The position numbers and the translations under genes are program-made. The notes under the pieces were generated by a model that was not told the origin of the DNA, made no database searches, and saw nothing but the letters and a program-made list of their open reading frames with translations. Source: Crambe crambe (Eukaryota; Porifera; Demospongiae; Poecilosclerida; Crambeidae). Taken from it: a stretch of 64,000 nt of DNA. Location: positions 5,303,501-5,367,500 of the forward strand of contig OZ004583.1 in the NCBI GenBank assembly GCA_963924555.1. Reading direction: 5' to 3'. Numbering within the stretch: position 1 is the first letter of the stretch; the number at the start of each line of letters is the position of its first letter. This document shows, piece by piece, positions 10,608 to 22,185 of the stretch.

Positions 10608-12640
10608 ATGCCACCCAAGAAGAGGCAGAGGGCTTCAAGGACATACTTGGATAAGGCCAGAAGAGTCAAACAGAGGCTAGAATCTGGAAATGCATCTTCT
10701 AGCAACCTGTCCTTAGGATCACCTGTGAATTTGGAAGTTTCAGGTTTGTCTAGCTCCTTGAAATGTCTGATGCTCTAGACACAGACAATGAGTCTATAGA
10801 CCCTTCATTTGACTTAGATGAAAGTTTGAAGTGTGATACTGTTCACTCACTTTATTGTACTTTGACCTAATTTGAAGTATGCTCCTCCCTTGGTCATGTT
10901 ATTTCCTCACTTTGTGGTGGGCCATGCGCCCTGCGCTATGTATTTCACTAATGTTCTGTAATTTTTGCCTCACTTAACTAATGTTATACTTGTGTCGTTA
11001 AGTCTAAGAATTGATAGCTAAACCTACTGTGAAATATAGTTGTTGCATAGCTAGCTAAGAGCCTGCCTCTAGCTACTCACTCGTCTCGCTTTAGTCTAGC
11101 CTGTCTAGATTTCTAGTTATACCACAAGGAAGAGCTCACCGTAAACAGATACTGACTATGTAGTTGATAATTTCTGTGAAGAATGGGTACTTCAACTTGA
11201 TAGGGATGACAAGGTTTCGCTGGGGTTATTTCTAGCCTTTCAGTTGGAAAAACACCTTTCTATTGGAGCCACTAGAGCTGCAGAACTAGCTGGAATTATG
11301 ACTGGGAAGTCTATGATGACCATAGTTAATTGGAGATCGTCCTTTTTAGATAATGGTGAGATACCGGAGTCGTATAGTGGTAAATATGAACGTGATGGTG
11401 TAGTCTGGAATAATGAACACTTAAATAAGAAGGCAGCCAAGTACATACGTAATAATAGTAATGTTAAAGGTAAACCTAACTTAACTGCAGGAGGATTTTG
11501 TGAGTATGTTAATAATGATCTGCTTAGAAATGAAACATTGGAGCCAGGGTATCCGAGAAAGATTGGTTTGGAAACAGCACGTAAATGGATGCATGAACTT
11601 GGATTTGAAGTTGTTTTGAAGAAGAAGGGTACATATGTAGATGGACATGAACGGGAAGATGTAGTTGAGTACCGTAAGAAGTTTTTACGTAAAATGGTAG
11701 GATTAGGTTTCTTGAGCAAAGATAATGCACCAACAGAAGACGCCAAGAAAGCTCTTCCAGCTGACATACCTGCTCCAACTGGTAATGTAGATAAAACTGT
11801 AGTTATATTTCACGACGAATCCACATTTCAGGCAAACGACGACCAGCCCACACTTTGGGCAGAAAAAGGAACTAGTGTAATGAGACCTTAATCTAAAGGT
11901 AGTGGTATAATGGTGTCAGATTTTATAGATGAAAAAAACGGTTACTTAGCATTAACTCAAGAGGAGTATGATAGAGCGAAAATAGAAGATCCTAAAGCAA
12001 AGATGTATGCACGGCAGTTGTTAGAGTATGGGGAGTCAAAGGAAGGTTATTGGACGTCAGATAAATTTATGTTACAAATAAAAGAAGCAGTAAAAATAGT
12101 CAAAATTAAATACCCTAGAACAGAAGGATGGAGAGTAGTGTGGATTTTTGATCACAGCAGCTGCCATGCTGCCATGGCCGACGATGCTTTGGATGTATCC
12201 AAGATGAATGTCAATCCTGGTGGCAAGCAGCGTGTCATGCGTGATGGGTGGTGGGGTGGCAAAGTTCAAAGAATGGTCACTTCTTCTAGGGAATGCGCAT
12301 GGTTTTAGAAGAGAGAGGTGTCAACACGCATGGCATGAATGCCGACAAAATGCGAGAAGTACTGCGTACCTAAATATCACTGTGAACTTAACCCTATAGA
12401 ACGTGTCTGGTCTCAGTCATACTAAAGCTTACTGTAAATACAATATAAAGTCTACGAAAGAATATAATTCCAGCATTAGATACTGTGTCCCTAGAAAATA
12501 TTCAGAAGTACTACAGGAAGAGTAAACACTACATATTTGGATATCTTGAAGGTGTTCCTGGAGGTTCAGACTTGGAAAAACTAGTAAAAAAATATAAGTC
12601 TGTTGCATCACATCGTCGCATTTCACTACAGCAGTAATTT
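10608..12640 (+). pseudogene. IS630/mariner-like (DDE_3) transposase pseudogene
   Basis: A basic N-terminus starts at ATG 10608 (MPPKKRQRASRTYLDKARR). After a probable intron, exon 2 begins near 11149 and runs to 11888. It encodes a helix-turn-helix region, RKWMHELGFEVVLKKKGTYV, and the first catalytic block VVIFHDESTFQAND. A TAA at 11889-11891 then interrupts the frame. The next frame gives GSGIMVSDFIDEKNGYLAL and the second Asp block VVWIFDHSSCHAAMADDAL. A frameshift near 12260 leads to LEERGVNTHGMNADKMREVL. A deletion there joins it to PKYHCELNPIERVW, which holds the third acidic residue, so the D-E spacing is shortened. It ends YLEGVPGGSDLEKLVKKYKS. All three catalytic residues are visible, but nonsense, frameshift and deletion make it inactive. 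Confidence 0.8.
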
Positions 12641-12789
12641 TCGCCTTTTCTTCATTCATTCATAATTCAGTTGATTCATGCATTTTATACTTTTTTGTCA
12701 ATAAGATCATTACAACAATCCTTTCACTATATATTTTGTCAATCAGAGCGAATTAATTTTTGTTTTTGAGTGAAGACATACCTTTGGCG

Positions 12790-13044
12790 CTAGCAGATCC
12801 AATTACTAGGTAGGTGGGGGTAACTCCAGATGCGGGGCAAACCTATAATCTGGCTACCTTTTACTTTGTCAAATACATATGGTAGGAGTGCACAAATAAT
12901 GGATTTCCTGTATCCAGTAGGCAAGGATACAAAGACATCTAGTCCTTTCATGAAGGAGCTTACTGCTTCTATTTGTTTGGCTTTTAGATGTGAATAGCCA
13001 AGCCTATGTCCAACTTCTTGAATAGCTTCAAGATTAAGAGCCAT
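12790..13044 (-). pseudogene. RecQ-type helicase N-terminal fragment
   Basis: From ATG at 13044 the frame reads LGYSHLKAKQIEAVSSFMKG, then LDVFVSLPTGYRKSIICALL and PYVFDKVKGS. This is motif 0 and motif I of RecQ-family helicases. The Walker A glycine before the Lys-Ser pair is replaced by Arg (GYRKS). The similarity stops near 12860 and the remaining codons do not match, so it is a truncated, probably dead copy. RecQ-like genes are often amplified in sponge and cnidarian genomes. Confidence 0.65.
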
Positions 13045-14106
13045 CTTTTTGCTCGCACTATTTTATGGTATTTCTGTACTATTCCTGGTAATTTAGCTAT
13101 AACAAAATTAGTCTTACTTAAATTGCATCATAATGGACAAAGCATGTCAGAGGTTCCACTGTACAAACACCCTCATGAACTACATACCTTTTCCCTAAAA
13201 CTATAATCTGATTGGTCATCTTTCTATCCGGGAGTACTCAGCGCTGAGAGTCCATCTCTATACACATTGTGGTCAAAATGGGGGTCACCTATGCAGTATG
13301 CATACACTCACATGAACATCATTCATAAACCCTACAACATAGAAATTAACATACTCATACTATACGAAATACAACATAAATATAAGAATGAACACAAAAA
13401 ACTGCCGATTAATTAGACATGGAAATTACAGTAAGAATGAAACAAGGTCAAGCCCCTTTATGAACATGCTAGAGATGTCAAAGGCAAAATAAACTTCACG
13501 AAATCACAAAATATAATAAATAAATAAAAGTTGCAAATTGTATAAAAAGATTTTTAACAGACAGCTCAAGGTGATTTAAGATCTAAGGATTTAGCAATCT
13601 AGTGGAAATTAGAAGTTTCTGATCTGCTCAGTGAGAAAATTAGCTACAAGTATAGAAATTAATGATACAATAAATTACTGGTGTAGGCTAGCTCTGGATC
13701 TGTTATATTCTTTGTGGTGTTATTGATGTTCTTGCCAAAGCTTATCAAAATAATTTATGAGTAATGTTATTTCTTCTTCCCATCTATATGCATTGGTGCA
13801 ATAATTTCTCTTGAAAGGATTGTTGCTATACTAACAGTATTTATATACATGTCGTAGCTGGCTGAACAGATCTAGAATCACATTCCTCCTATTGAGATTT
13901 TGCTATAATAGTGTGAGAATTCAGCACATCAAAGGCAAGCATAATTGATTGCAGGACACAGCAAGCACTTATGCAGCAGGCATAGGCAGTATATAGCTAT
14001 GCCAGATGTTCTGTGAAGATTGATGAGAGGCTTCTTTAGAATATTAATTAAACAAGATAGAGGAAGAAATTCAAAAAAGCGATCCTATATTGATTGCATG
14101 ATAAAG

Positions 14107-14196
14107 GAGGCTTCTGTAGAGCAAATATGCATCTTAGAGGCTTCTGTAGAACAGATAGGCATCCTAGAGGCTTCTGTATAACAGATAGGCATCTTG
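14107..14196. repeat. 30-bp tandem repeat, 3 copies
   Basis: Three consecutive units of the pattern GAGGCTTCTGTAGAACAGAT plus AGGCATCCTA, with a few substitutions. Confidence 0.85.
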
Positions 14197-14209
14197 AATA
14201 GAAGGAAAT

Positions 14210-14740
14210 GAAAGAGACATAAAAATGATTAAACAGGTGATAATTTATTGAATCACTGAGCCAGATAATCAATGAGGAAAATTATTTACAGTTAAAAGAT
14301 TGTGGAAGGTTTGATTCTATGGACTGAAAGGTACAAAATGAATAAATAATGCTTAATCAGATGGATGTAACATAAAAGAGCATGAGGAATTGTACATTGT
14401 TATTTTCTAAATTAACAAGCTACTTTATTATTTTGGGGGGCTTGACCCTGTCTGAAGCAAATTTAAGTTACATGTAATGACATGGTAGAACAGATAGGCA
14501 TCTTGCTGCAACGAGAATAAAAGGATGAAAAAAAAATAACAGATGATAATATTGAATCACTGAACCATTGTCAATAAGGAAATAAACAGTTAAAAGATTG
14601 TATTGTATGGACAAAGAGGTACAAAATGAATAAGTCAATGGTTAGTCAACATAGTTATTTTTATAATTAACAAGCTACTTTAATATTTTGGGGGCTTGAT
14701 CCTGTCTGTTTAAGTTACATGTAATGACATGATTGAATAG
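14210..14740. repeat. Approximately 310-bp tandem duplication
   Basis: The block containing ATTGAATCACTGA, CAGTTAAAAGATTG, AACAAGCTACTTTA and TAAGTTACATGTAATGACAT occurs twice in the same order (about 14225-14490 and 14535-14735). The second copy has small deletions. Confidence 0.8.
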
Positions 14741-14756
14741 AAGAATGAACAAATAG

Positions 14757-14935
14757 AAACAAAAAAACAAAAATAACCCACACACATAGGAACAACGAAA
14801 AATGCATTATAGAACTATGATAGGGTACAAATAGAAAAAAATAACAAAAACAATAACTACAACAACAAAAGGCAACACACACGTAGGAACAACAAAAAAA
14901 TGCACTGAACTATAGTAGGGTTATTAATGAAATGA
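14757..14935. repeat. Approximately 105-bp imperfect tandem duplication
   Basis: Words CACACACATAGGAACAAC or CACACACGTAGGAACAAC, AAAATGCA and GAACTAT-ATAGGGT occur twice in order in an adenine-rich background. Confidence 0.65.
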
Positions 14936-15400
14936 AGTCATGTGAGTATCGTGCAATTCCATGAGGCACACGGTACAGGCACACATTGTTTGGAGTGGTA
15001 GGGGGCATAGAATCATGGAATAAAAGTTGAAATGACGGTTGACCCTTGCAAATAATTATAATTACCATTATTATTTTACATCAAATTTTCCAACTCCCTA
15101 CCATCATGCCTCCACTCGTGTCTCCATTTTTCTATGACCTGCTTCAACAAGTAACAGGCTGATCAGAGTATTAACAAAGCATTTATTACTCAAGCTCCAG
15201 AACAGATATTAGACGTTTGACAAAATCAGATTTTTAGGAGGTATTAATAAAATCCCAAAACCTCGACTAATGTATAAAGCACTTAGTATACATGCTTGCA
15301 AGCATGCGTGCACCTCTGCAGCAGTAGTTAGGAAACTAAGTTATCTACTGCACATTTTATCTGATCCATTCAATGACATCAATGGTACTGGACCTGAGAA

Positions 15401-16260
15401 ATTGCATCATGAAGAGGAATTTTGAAATTTGTGTGGACGAATAAGCGCCTTGAAAAAGAGGAAGATAGTTGCAAAGAGCATAGGCTTCTGCACAATAAAA
15501 AGCAAACTGAAGACCATGTCTCTGAACGACAGGGTATGCTGCAAGTTGGCCAACATGGCACACAAGGCATTCAAGAAGGGGCTATTCTTTCTAGCCTCTA
15601 CTATCTGTACATGCGTGATATTCCAGAGATGAACATGTCCACCATGCAACGATGTTTGAACCAAGTTTGTAGTAGAGACAATGGAGGAGCCAAGACTAAG
15701 GATGGTTGTTGACTGGATCTTAGGGGAGGACTTGTCTGAGTGCAGGCCAGGTCCTCGGGCAGGTTTCTCCCACCTCCCGGCAAACACTTCCACGACCAGC
15801 AGATTGGACAAGGAGGCAGCAGCAGTTCACAGAAAGAATGCAAGGGAAATAAGAAAATCTGCTCCCAACAGAAGGAGCTTCAACGACACAGTATGAAGTC
15901 AAGTGCTTTGGTGAAAAGATGGCGAGCGGAGGATGGAACTTTCATCACGAAATATCCACTGATGACATATTGGTATCCATTCTCTACTCCAAGACTACAC
16001 ACATAGAGACAACACACATAGAGACAACAAAGCAGCACAGGTGACAACAAGATCGGGGTCCAGGACATCCACTGCACCACCACAGACAATCAGGCCCAAA
16101 AAGTCTAGGCCCAAAAGGACTAGGTCTAGGCCAGCAGCCATCACTACTACAGTCACAGCCACTACAAGTACTCGCGGAGGGCAGTCCTCCACTACCACTT
16201 CCTCTTCTCAAACAACAACAACCAGCCACCCTGCACGAAGAAGGTGAGCATATTTTTTGG
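15401..16260 (+). other. Unidentified coding-like stretch
   Basis: Base composition is higher in GC than its neighbours. The plus strand carries a basic frame at 15681-15896 (RLDKEAAAVHRKNAREIRKS) and a Ser/Thr/Arg-rich frame at 16041-16247 (TIRPKKSRPKRTRSR). No domain is recognised, and no single frame spans the stretch. It may be exons or remnants of a repeat-family gene linked to 16.7-19.6 kb. Confidence 0.25.
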
Positions 16261-16719
16261 AAGATGATGATGATGATGATGCCACCACTCGTCTTCTCAA
16301 ACTCCATCTGGCCGCCCTCTGCGAAAAAGATCCAACTGTGCTGCTCCTGATGCCTTTCCATTGGCTAATGCTTCCTAACCCCTAATATGCTATTGATGGA
16401 AATTTTGAATCCTCAGAAAGGAGTTAAAATTTCAAATTACCCTTACATTAAAGGACATAAACTGTGTCTTAATAATTATATACAATCCGTTCCATGTCAA
16501 CTACAAAAGACGTGTGTCCACTGATGCTACCGTCATAACAACACAAGATCAGCACTTTAGTGACGAGTACTATAAAGTAATTGATGTACTCAACAAAAGC
16601 AGCAGAGTAAAGCATGATAATCTTACTACATTTACTTAGAATCTAACTCTCATCTTCCAATTCTTTTCTTGGTGGATTCAATTTAGTCCTTTGTTGCAGG
16701 GGCTGAAAGCTCACATTAA

Positions 16720-17402
16720 ATGTCAGAGAACATTGATTTCGCCATTTTGAGACGAGGTGAGGGGGGGATGAATGATAAAGTTTATAAAGTACCACCCCAA
16801 AAGGGGTGTGGTGTGGCATATATAAGTACTGGGCATGTGCAAAGGGAATCAGTCAACCTAATGATCCAAGAAAAAAAAATTCAACCAATCACCTATCATT
16901 TGTCCAGTGAGTTCAGCAAGATTCAATGGAGAAGATTTTTGGAAATTAAATTTCCAAATAACTTCGAGCAGAGAAGCCGGACGACCCACCAAATCAAACA
17001 TCATTTCAGATCTAGTTACAATGATATAGACATGCATGCCAAGTATGCTAACCTCCTGATGAAAGCTATTCTAAAGGCTAAAGGAACAAAAATCAATCCA
17101 TGCACAGAATAATCAAGATATGTTCTAGAAGAAGAACACGTAAAGCTGAATTCTACAAACTCCTGCTCAGTGGAGATCAGCTAACAGCAGCTAGAATACG
17201 TGGGACTCAAGCTCTGCATGCTACACAAGACCAAAATGTGGATAGGCTTGATATGTGGAGGTTCCAGTGCGTCCACCACCATGTGAAGGGGCTAATCCCA
17301 GTTGCAGAGGACTGGGAGAGGACATGGGTCAGGAAGGAGGGACAGGTGAAATCTCTACAACCTAAAGAGAAACGACGATTGCTGCTGTCCCGATGCATGT
17401 AA
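16720..17402 (+). pseudogene. DUF6589-like repeat-family fragment
   Basis: The first frame (16720-17112, 130 codons) includes HLSSEFSKIQWRRFLEIKFP and is unrecognised. It overlaps a second frame (17100-17402) reading LLLSGDQLTAARIRGTQALH and then HHVKGLIPVAEDWERTWV. GDQLT-x-AR-x-RG followed by PV-EDW is the hallmark order of DUF6589-type proteins (from memory). The frame change at 17100 indicates a broken gene. Confidence 0.5.
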
Positions 17403-17687
17403 TGAAACCAGGAATATGAAAAGCAGAATTTTGTTTCAAGTTACATTTCTTATTTGTCCTGACTCTCTCAGGATCAGTGAGATCTTCTGTCTCGTAACCG
17501 GACAGCGAATAAGTGTGCCCTCCCACACTTTGGGAGGACCCACCACCGAGACCTATGAAGACACAGTGCGATCAACTATAATATACTGACATGCATATGC
17601 GTTTAATAGGCATGAAAGAGGTTGCCAAAAGAATTTTGAAGAAGCTAGCTAGAGTTCTATCTAGCTACTGTGAGCACATGACACTTC

Positions 17688-18053
17688 TTGCTATCATTGT
17701 CCAAATTCCTCTTCAGATACGTTCTTTGCCTTCATTTTCTATGCTTTTGGCACAGTGCCTCGCATGCCAGAATGGGTCTCATGAAAGATAATGATTATAG
17801 TAAAAACTTGGATAGTTTCATATGCCTCTGCCACCCTGATGTGATACCAAGGAGACGCAGACCTGTTAAAGGACAGCGAAAGCTATCATTTTCTAAACCT
17901 GACCAAAAAAAGGAGCAAAACGAGGAGGATAAGGACGACATCGAGCCGGTCTTCCATGCCTTTCCAGGGACAGTGAAAGAGAGTTTGGGCCCAGATGATG
18001 CAGTGTATCAAAAGCCGGGAAAAAGAGGCTCGACAAGGACATCAGTAAGATAG
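17688..18053 (+). CDS. Unidentified open frame, possibly an exon
   Basis: The last 75 codons look coding: CHPDVIPRRRRPVKGQRK, SFSKPDQKKEQNEEDKDD, then FPGTVKESLGPDDAVYQKP. It is charged and low in complexity, with no recognised domain. The first 45 residues, hydrophobic and cysteine-rich, may be non-coding. It lies between two repeat-family remnants on the same strand and may belong to either. Confidence 0.3.
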   Translation: MLSLSKFLFRYVLCLHFLCFWHSASHARMGLMKDNDYSKNLDSFICLCHPDVIPRRRRPVKGQRKLSFSKPDQKKEQNEEDKDDIEPVFHAFPGTVKESLGPDDAVYQKPGKRGSTRTSVR

Positions 18054-18625
18054 ATATTGAATAAGCCACTAACCCATACCTCCTTGCCTTTGTTTTGGAC
18101 TCGGTCTGTCATGGACCTCCATTCCGGACCCAGAAGGCTCCTGACAACTGATCATCAGCCAATGGACTTTTAACTAGCATGAACTCAGCCTTTGATTAGC
18201 ATCTATGAGATCATAAAACCAATTCTCAGGACACTTAGCTATTTCATCCATGTATGTATAATTCTAGATCACCACACACTCAGTCTTTAGTCTTTTTGTG
18301 AGCTCCAGGTGGAGTTGTAGCTTTTCTTTGGCTTGGAATAATAATGGCCCCAAATATCACAAGCACGTACACACCTAAGGAGAAGGTCAGGCCAGAATAT
18401 CATAATAAAACCTTCCTTGTTTATTAGACCAAACAATAACTGTAGCTCTCAGATTCACCACCCAGAACATTGTAACGCCACAAACGATAAAAAACTTGCC
18501 TTAACATATAAACAAAAAATAACCATGAAAGTAGATACAGGAGATCACTCAGAAAGATTGCAGATGACTCAATTCCTCACAGAAATAGCTTAAGTCAGAA
18601 ATTTATGGTCAAATCCTCATACTAA
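18054..18625. other. Intergenic, nothing recognised
   Basis: No open frame of note, no clear repeat structure. Confidence 0.4.
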
Positions 18626-19624
18626 GTGGCTGCTTTTCATCCAGTACAACTTTCCGTATTCTTTGCCATTCCCAGAGTCTGTGTACAGCAGCACATGGGA
18701 GAAAACATTAAACATGTGAGAGAAAATATAAAAGATGCTGGTAAACATGTGGGAGAAAATATTAAAGATGCTGGTAAGTGTACAACCAATGCAGATGAGG
18801 CAGACATGAGAATGTGGAGGCATGTTTCACAAGCTAAGTGTAACCGAGTACTTGTTTATTCACCAGACACTGATGTATATAACATTGGAATACCAATGGT
18901 GGCAGAAATGGATTTGAAAGAAGTAGTGGTGCAAGTAAAATGTTCCTCAATCAGAATCGCACATAAACGTGATGAAGGCACTGAAGAGTGACCCCGATTT
19001 AGCTGCATAGATCATTGCGACAATTTATTTCAAGCAGCATTATGCATCCATGACTTCCCTCAAAAACATTGAGACTCCCTTACAACTTTTCAATGTACAC
19101 CCATGTAGTACTGACCCCAAGGAACAACACTTACTCTGGTATAATGACATCAGAGGAATAGTGTGCGATCACATCACCACTGAAGAAGACAGAATGCCAT
19201 CCCACATGTCGATGTGGGACCACTGGATGCGTTGTTGCTGGGTTGCACACTTGTGAGGAAACTCATCGGAAGAAGACCAGCTTCACAACTTACCAGCGCC
19301 AGAATCCAGTGGCTGGCTACGGCACAATGATGGAAGTTATGGGTTCGATTGGGAATGCCCTAAACTGCAGCAGGAAATTTCTGAGACGATAGACTTCCTA
19401 ACAAAGGGCTGTGCCTGCAAACAAGGTTGCAGATCACAAAGGTGTGGGTGCAGAAAGAAAAACCAACAGTGTGGACTTGGTTGTCAATACCACGGTTGCA
19501 CTAACGTGCATACAACAGTAACCGCAGAAGACAGTTCAGATTCAGACGAGTCGACGTCATTAGAAGAGATAATAACTGAATCTCCTTTCCTGACTTTGAT
19601 TATGTATGACCTATCTTTATTGTA
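18626..19624 (+). pseudogene. Repeat-family protein with C-terminal cysteine-rich (CXC-like) motif
   Basis: The first frame (18626-18991) includes NADEADMRMWRHVSQAKCNR and VLVYSPDTDVYNIGIPMV, a block in which Asp residues sit in a nuclease-like SPDTDV context. A second frame (19050-19256) gives HLLWYNDIRGIVCDHITTEE and MWDHWMRCCWV. A third (about 19310-19624) gives GFDWECPKLQQEISETIDFL, then a cysteine array CACKQGCRSQRCGCRKKNQQ-CGLGCQYHGC. The same block order occurs in a large repeat-like protein family of cnidarians and sponges (from memory). Within the middle frame an internal repeat GENIKDAGKHV is present. At least two frameshifts or deletions break the gene; whether some are introns is unclear. 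Confidence 0.6.
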
Positions 19625-19757
19625 ATAAAACTTGGATTATAATCCCCAATTACCTAGCTAGCCATAGTAGTCAAAATCATACATTATAGCTAACTAAAAC
19701 AAGGGCCATGCATTCCTGTCTTAAAGTGCCTACAACCACAAGCTCAATCTAACATCA

Positions 19758-19877
19758 CACTGTAAAAACGAAAGTGTGTACTGCACACTAAATTGTCCCA
19801 ATACACACACCAAAAACAAAAACAGTGTGTGTATTGGGACAAAATGGTGTGCAGTAAACACTTTCATTTTTACAGTG
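19758..19877. mobile_element. Foldback (palindromic) MITE, family 1, full copy
   Basis: Two roughly 50-bp arms, CACTGTAAAAACGAAAGTGT and so on, are near-perfect reverse complements around a short A/C-rich loop. Related copies lie at 39478-39545 (truncated) and 45009-45122. Confidence 0.85.
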
Positions 19878-20086
19878 CATGCTAGAATACCTGGACTTAC
19901 TTGCAGAGTAAATAGCAATAATGATTGAAGACATGAGCCATTTTCTGCCCGTATACAAACCTCAAAAGTCAAAAATAGAAGCGATTTTTGTGTGTAGTGC
20001 TCCAAATCTTCCATTGTTCACTTGCTGTAAGCCTTGGTTACAGGTAAAAAGGCTGTAGAAAACAATCGATTTCCAATTATTGGAGC

Positions 20087-20377
20087 ATGCGCATAACGCA
20101 TGATCAGCTTGCTCCACATGGTCCCATTTCCGATTTGAAAATTAAGCATTTTAATTCGATTCTGAAAAATATTAAACAATTTTATGAACAAATGTCAGAT
20201 GGTGACAGCGTTTTATCACAATTTTCTGAACTTGCTATATATAAAACTCATAAGAGTACAAAAGGAGCATACTGCAAAAGAAAGGCGTCTCATTACTTTG
20301 CCATTAGTAGTCAGCATCAGTGGAGTATTCCCCCGATGATCAGGCTGAGAAAGATCAAAATGAGCTCCTTTCAATGA
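20087..20377 (+). CDS. Unidentified small open frame
   Basis: 96 codons, helical and lysine-rich, with GPISDLKIKHFNSILKNIKQ and QFSELAIYKTHKSTKGAYCK. No family recognised. A partly overlapping frame 20320-20601 is weaker. The codon pattern before 20300 looks coding, but no partner exon was found. Confidence 0.25.
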   Translation: MRITHDQLAPHGPISDLKIKHFNSILKNIKQFYEQMSDGDSVLSQFSELAIYKTHKSTKGAYCKRKASHYFAISSQHQWSIPPMIRLRKIKMSSFQ

Positions 20378-20689
20378 AAGTAAGAATCTTACTCCAGCTT
20401 CATTGTTTCGTTTGCAGACAATATGAAGTACAGTTTCCCTTTCTTATTGGTCATATTTGCATCAGATGGAATATACTGCACAACATTGCTAAGCACATCG
20501 TAGATAAATACATAGATCTACAGAATTCAAAGCCCCCACACCTAAGCCACAACCTGGTCAACCTGCAGGGGAAGTCCTGGAGTACTCATGTGAAGTGCTA
20601 AGTTTGGGCCTTTTGTTTTTTGAATTCAAAGATGCGGGAAGCGGAACAAATCACTTTGTCTTCGTTCTGGTGATTCAACTGCTGGTGTA

Positions 20690-20830
20690 AGAATGGAAGC
20701 TGTGAATGCTGTGATTCTGCAGACACCAACATATACACCGACCTTTGCTGTGTATGCTTCGGATCTTTTGAAGAGGACGAAGGTACTGGAAGGGAGTGGC
20801 TAAAGTGCTCATGTGTGGCTCAAGCTCTTA
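20690..20830 (+). pseudogene. PHD-like finger remnant of pogo-like transposase
   Basis: The plus strand reads ADTNIYTDLCCVCFGSFEED and EGTGREWLKCSC. This matches the start of the C-terminal finger at 4898-4656 (CCVCFGLYKDD...REWIQCS). It breaks off after the second cysteine pair at a GCGAGCGAGCGAAGCGAG motif. Confidence 0.6.
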
Positions 20831-21019
20831 TTGCAGCGAGCGAGCGAAGCGAGTGAGCTGACTCTCAGGTCATGACTCATTGAAATTTTAAATATATATA
20901 TATATATATCTAGGTCTACACTCCAAAATGCCCCAGGCTTACGTACGTACGTGTCCCGAAATAGTAGCGCTGTGCGCGTGCATAATGCGCATGCTCCAAT
21001 TAATCAAGCTGCTACTAGG

Positions 21020-21610
21020 CTTATCTAAGTGGATTGTAGGCGCTTGTTATCTAAGTGCTTGTGGTAAGTATTTACAGCTTTCTATGTATGGAGCTTCCTG
21101 GTTGGAACCACAACTTACATGACTCTTGTCTCTGACAGCAATAAGCTTATCAAGCTTGCAAGTATTGGAGCCTATCAGCTGCTCACAGTCACTTGCTCAC
21201 TGTCAAATGCTGCACATTACTATAGTAGTAGTTGTAGAGGCTCTAGCCTGGCTTGGCTTATTTAATTACATATAAACTCAACAGCAAATCTTCTGAAACA
21301 GTTGTAGCACTAACTTGCTTGCTTGCTCACTGTCAAAATTAGCTAATGTATCAAAGTGAATTGTAGGCGCTTGGCTAAGTGCTTGTGGTAAGTATTCACA
21401 GCTTTAGATGTGTGGAGTTTTCTGGTTGGAACCACCACTTACATGACTCTTGTCTCTGACACAATATCAAACACTGAAGCCTATCATGCTCACTTGCTCA
21501 CTGTCTAAAGCTAAAGTAGTAGTTGTAGCTTATCTAATACATATGAACTAAACAAAATCTTCTAAAGAGTTGTAGCACTAAAGAATACTTGCTTGCTCGC
21601 TCGCTGTCAA
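21020..21610. repeat. Approximately 320-bp tandem duplication
   Basis: Words GGATTGTAGGCGCTTG, AAGTGCTTGTGGTAAGTATT, TGGTTGGAACCAC and ACTTACATGACTCTTGTCTC occur twice in order, at about 21031-21140 and 21358-21465, followed by diverging CTTGCTCGCTGTCAA blocks. Confidence 0.8.
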
Positions 21611-21614
21611 CTGA

Positions 21615-21788
21615 ATGTTGAACATTGCCCTAGTAGATATTGGTCCTGATAATCACCCAGATAGGATAATCTACATCCTTGACCTACTTGTTAATAAGCG
21701 AAACTACACAGAAGTTCTTAAACTAGATGAGGAGTATCGAATATTTTATTTTGAATCATCTATAAAGCATTCAATACTGTTGAGCTAG
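21615..21788 (+). CDS. Small open frame with coding-like composition
   Basis: 57 codons from ATG 21615 to TAG 21788: LVDIGPDNHPDRIIYILDLL then NKRNYTEVLKLDEEYRIFYF. It looks like a helical protein segment and has no internal stop. Not recognised; it may be a fragment of a larger gene moved by the adjacent duplication. Confidence 0.3.
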   Translation: MLNIALVDIGPDNHPDRIIYILDLLVNKRNYTEVLKLDEEYRIFYFESSIKHSILLS

Positions 21789-22054
21789 CTAGCAGTCATT
21801 CTCATTTTGAATTATCATCAGTGTTTGTATGTAAAAATATACTACTTGGAGAACTGCACAGATATGATTGAGCATGCAGGTTAAGACAGTAGCAGCTAGC
21901 TAATGCATAGAGCCGTCATAGACTTGTAACTTGAGATACTCCAGCTATCTATGAGATTTATGCTGTTGCTCTAATCAACTCACCTTGTAGTATATGAAGT
22001 AGGTAATGGTCGGCAGCACAGAATGTGCATTATATGGAGTATAGGCTATAGTAT

Positions 22055-22185
22055 ATTACAGAGCTGGAATCGTGCCTTTCTTTCTGGAATAAAATTTAAA
22101 CACTCGAGAATATCATCTAGACATCGTTGAGACTGCGTGGTAAGTGCCACTGGCTCTGGAATAGACAGAAGGAAGGACAACTGTT
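22055..22185. repeat. Dispersed repeat, copy 1
   Basis: Shares CTTTCTTTCTGGAATAAA, TTTAAACACTC, CATCTAGACATCGTTGA or CATCTTGACATCGTTGA, and GTGGTAAGTGCC with 58710-58840, in the same order. Confidence 0.7.

Larger units (their letters stand above)
13045..15400. other. AT-rich non-coding stretch with local duplications
   Basis: No gene is supported. The region is strongly AT-rich and holds three tandem-duplicated blocks listed separately. Confidence 0.6.

Noticed and set aside
19300..19375. tRNA-like B-box word GGGTTCGATTGGGAATGCCC
   Set aside because: No matching acceptor stem or anticodon arm could be paired, and the stretch lies in a readable frame of the cysteine-array protein remnant.
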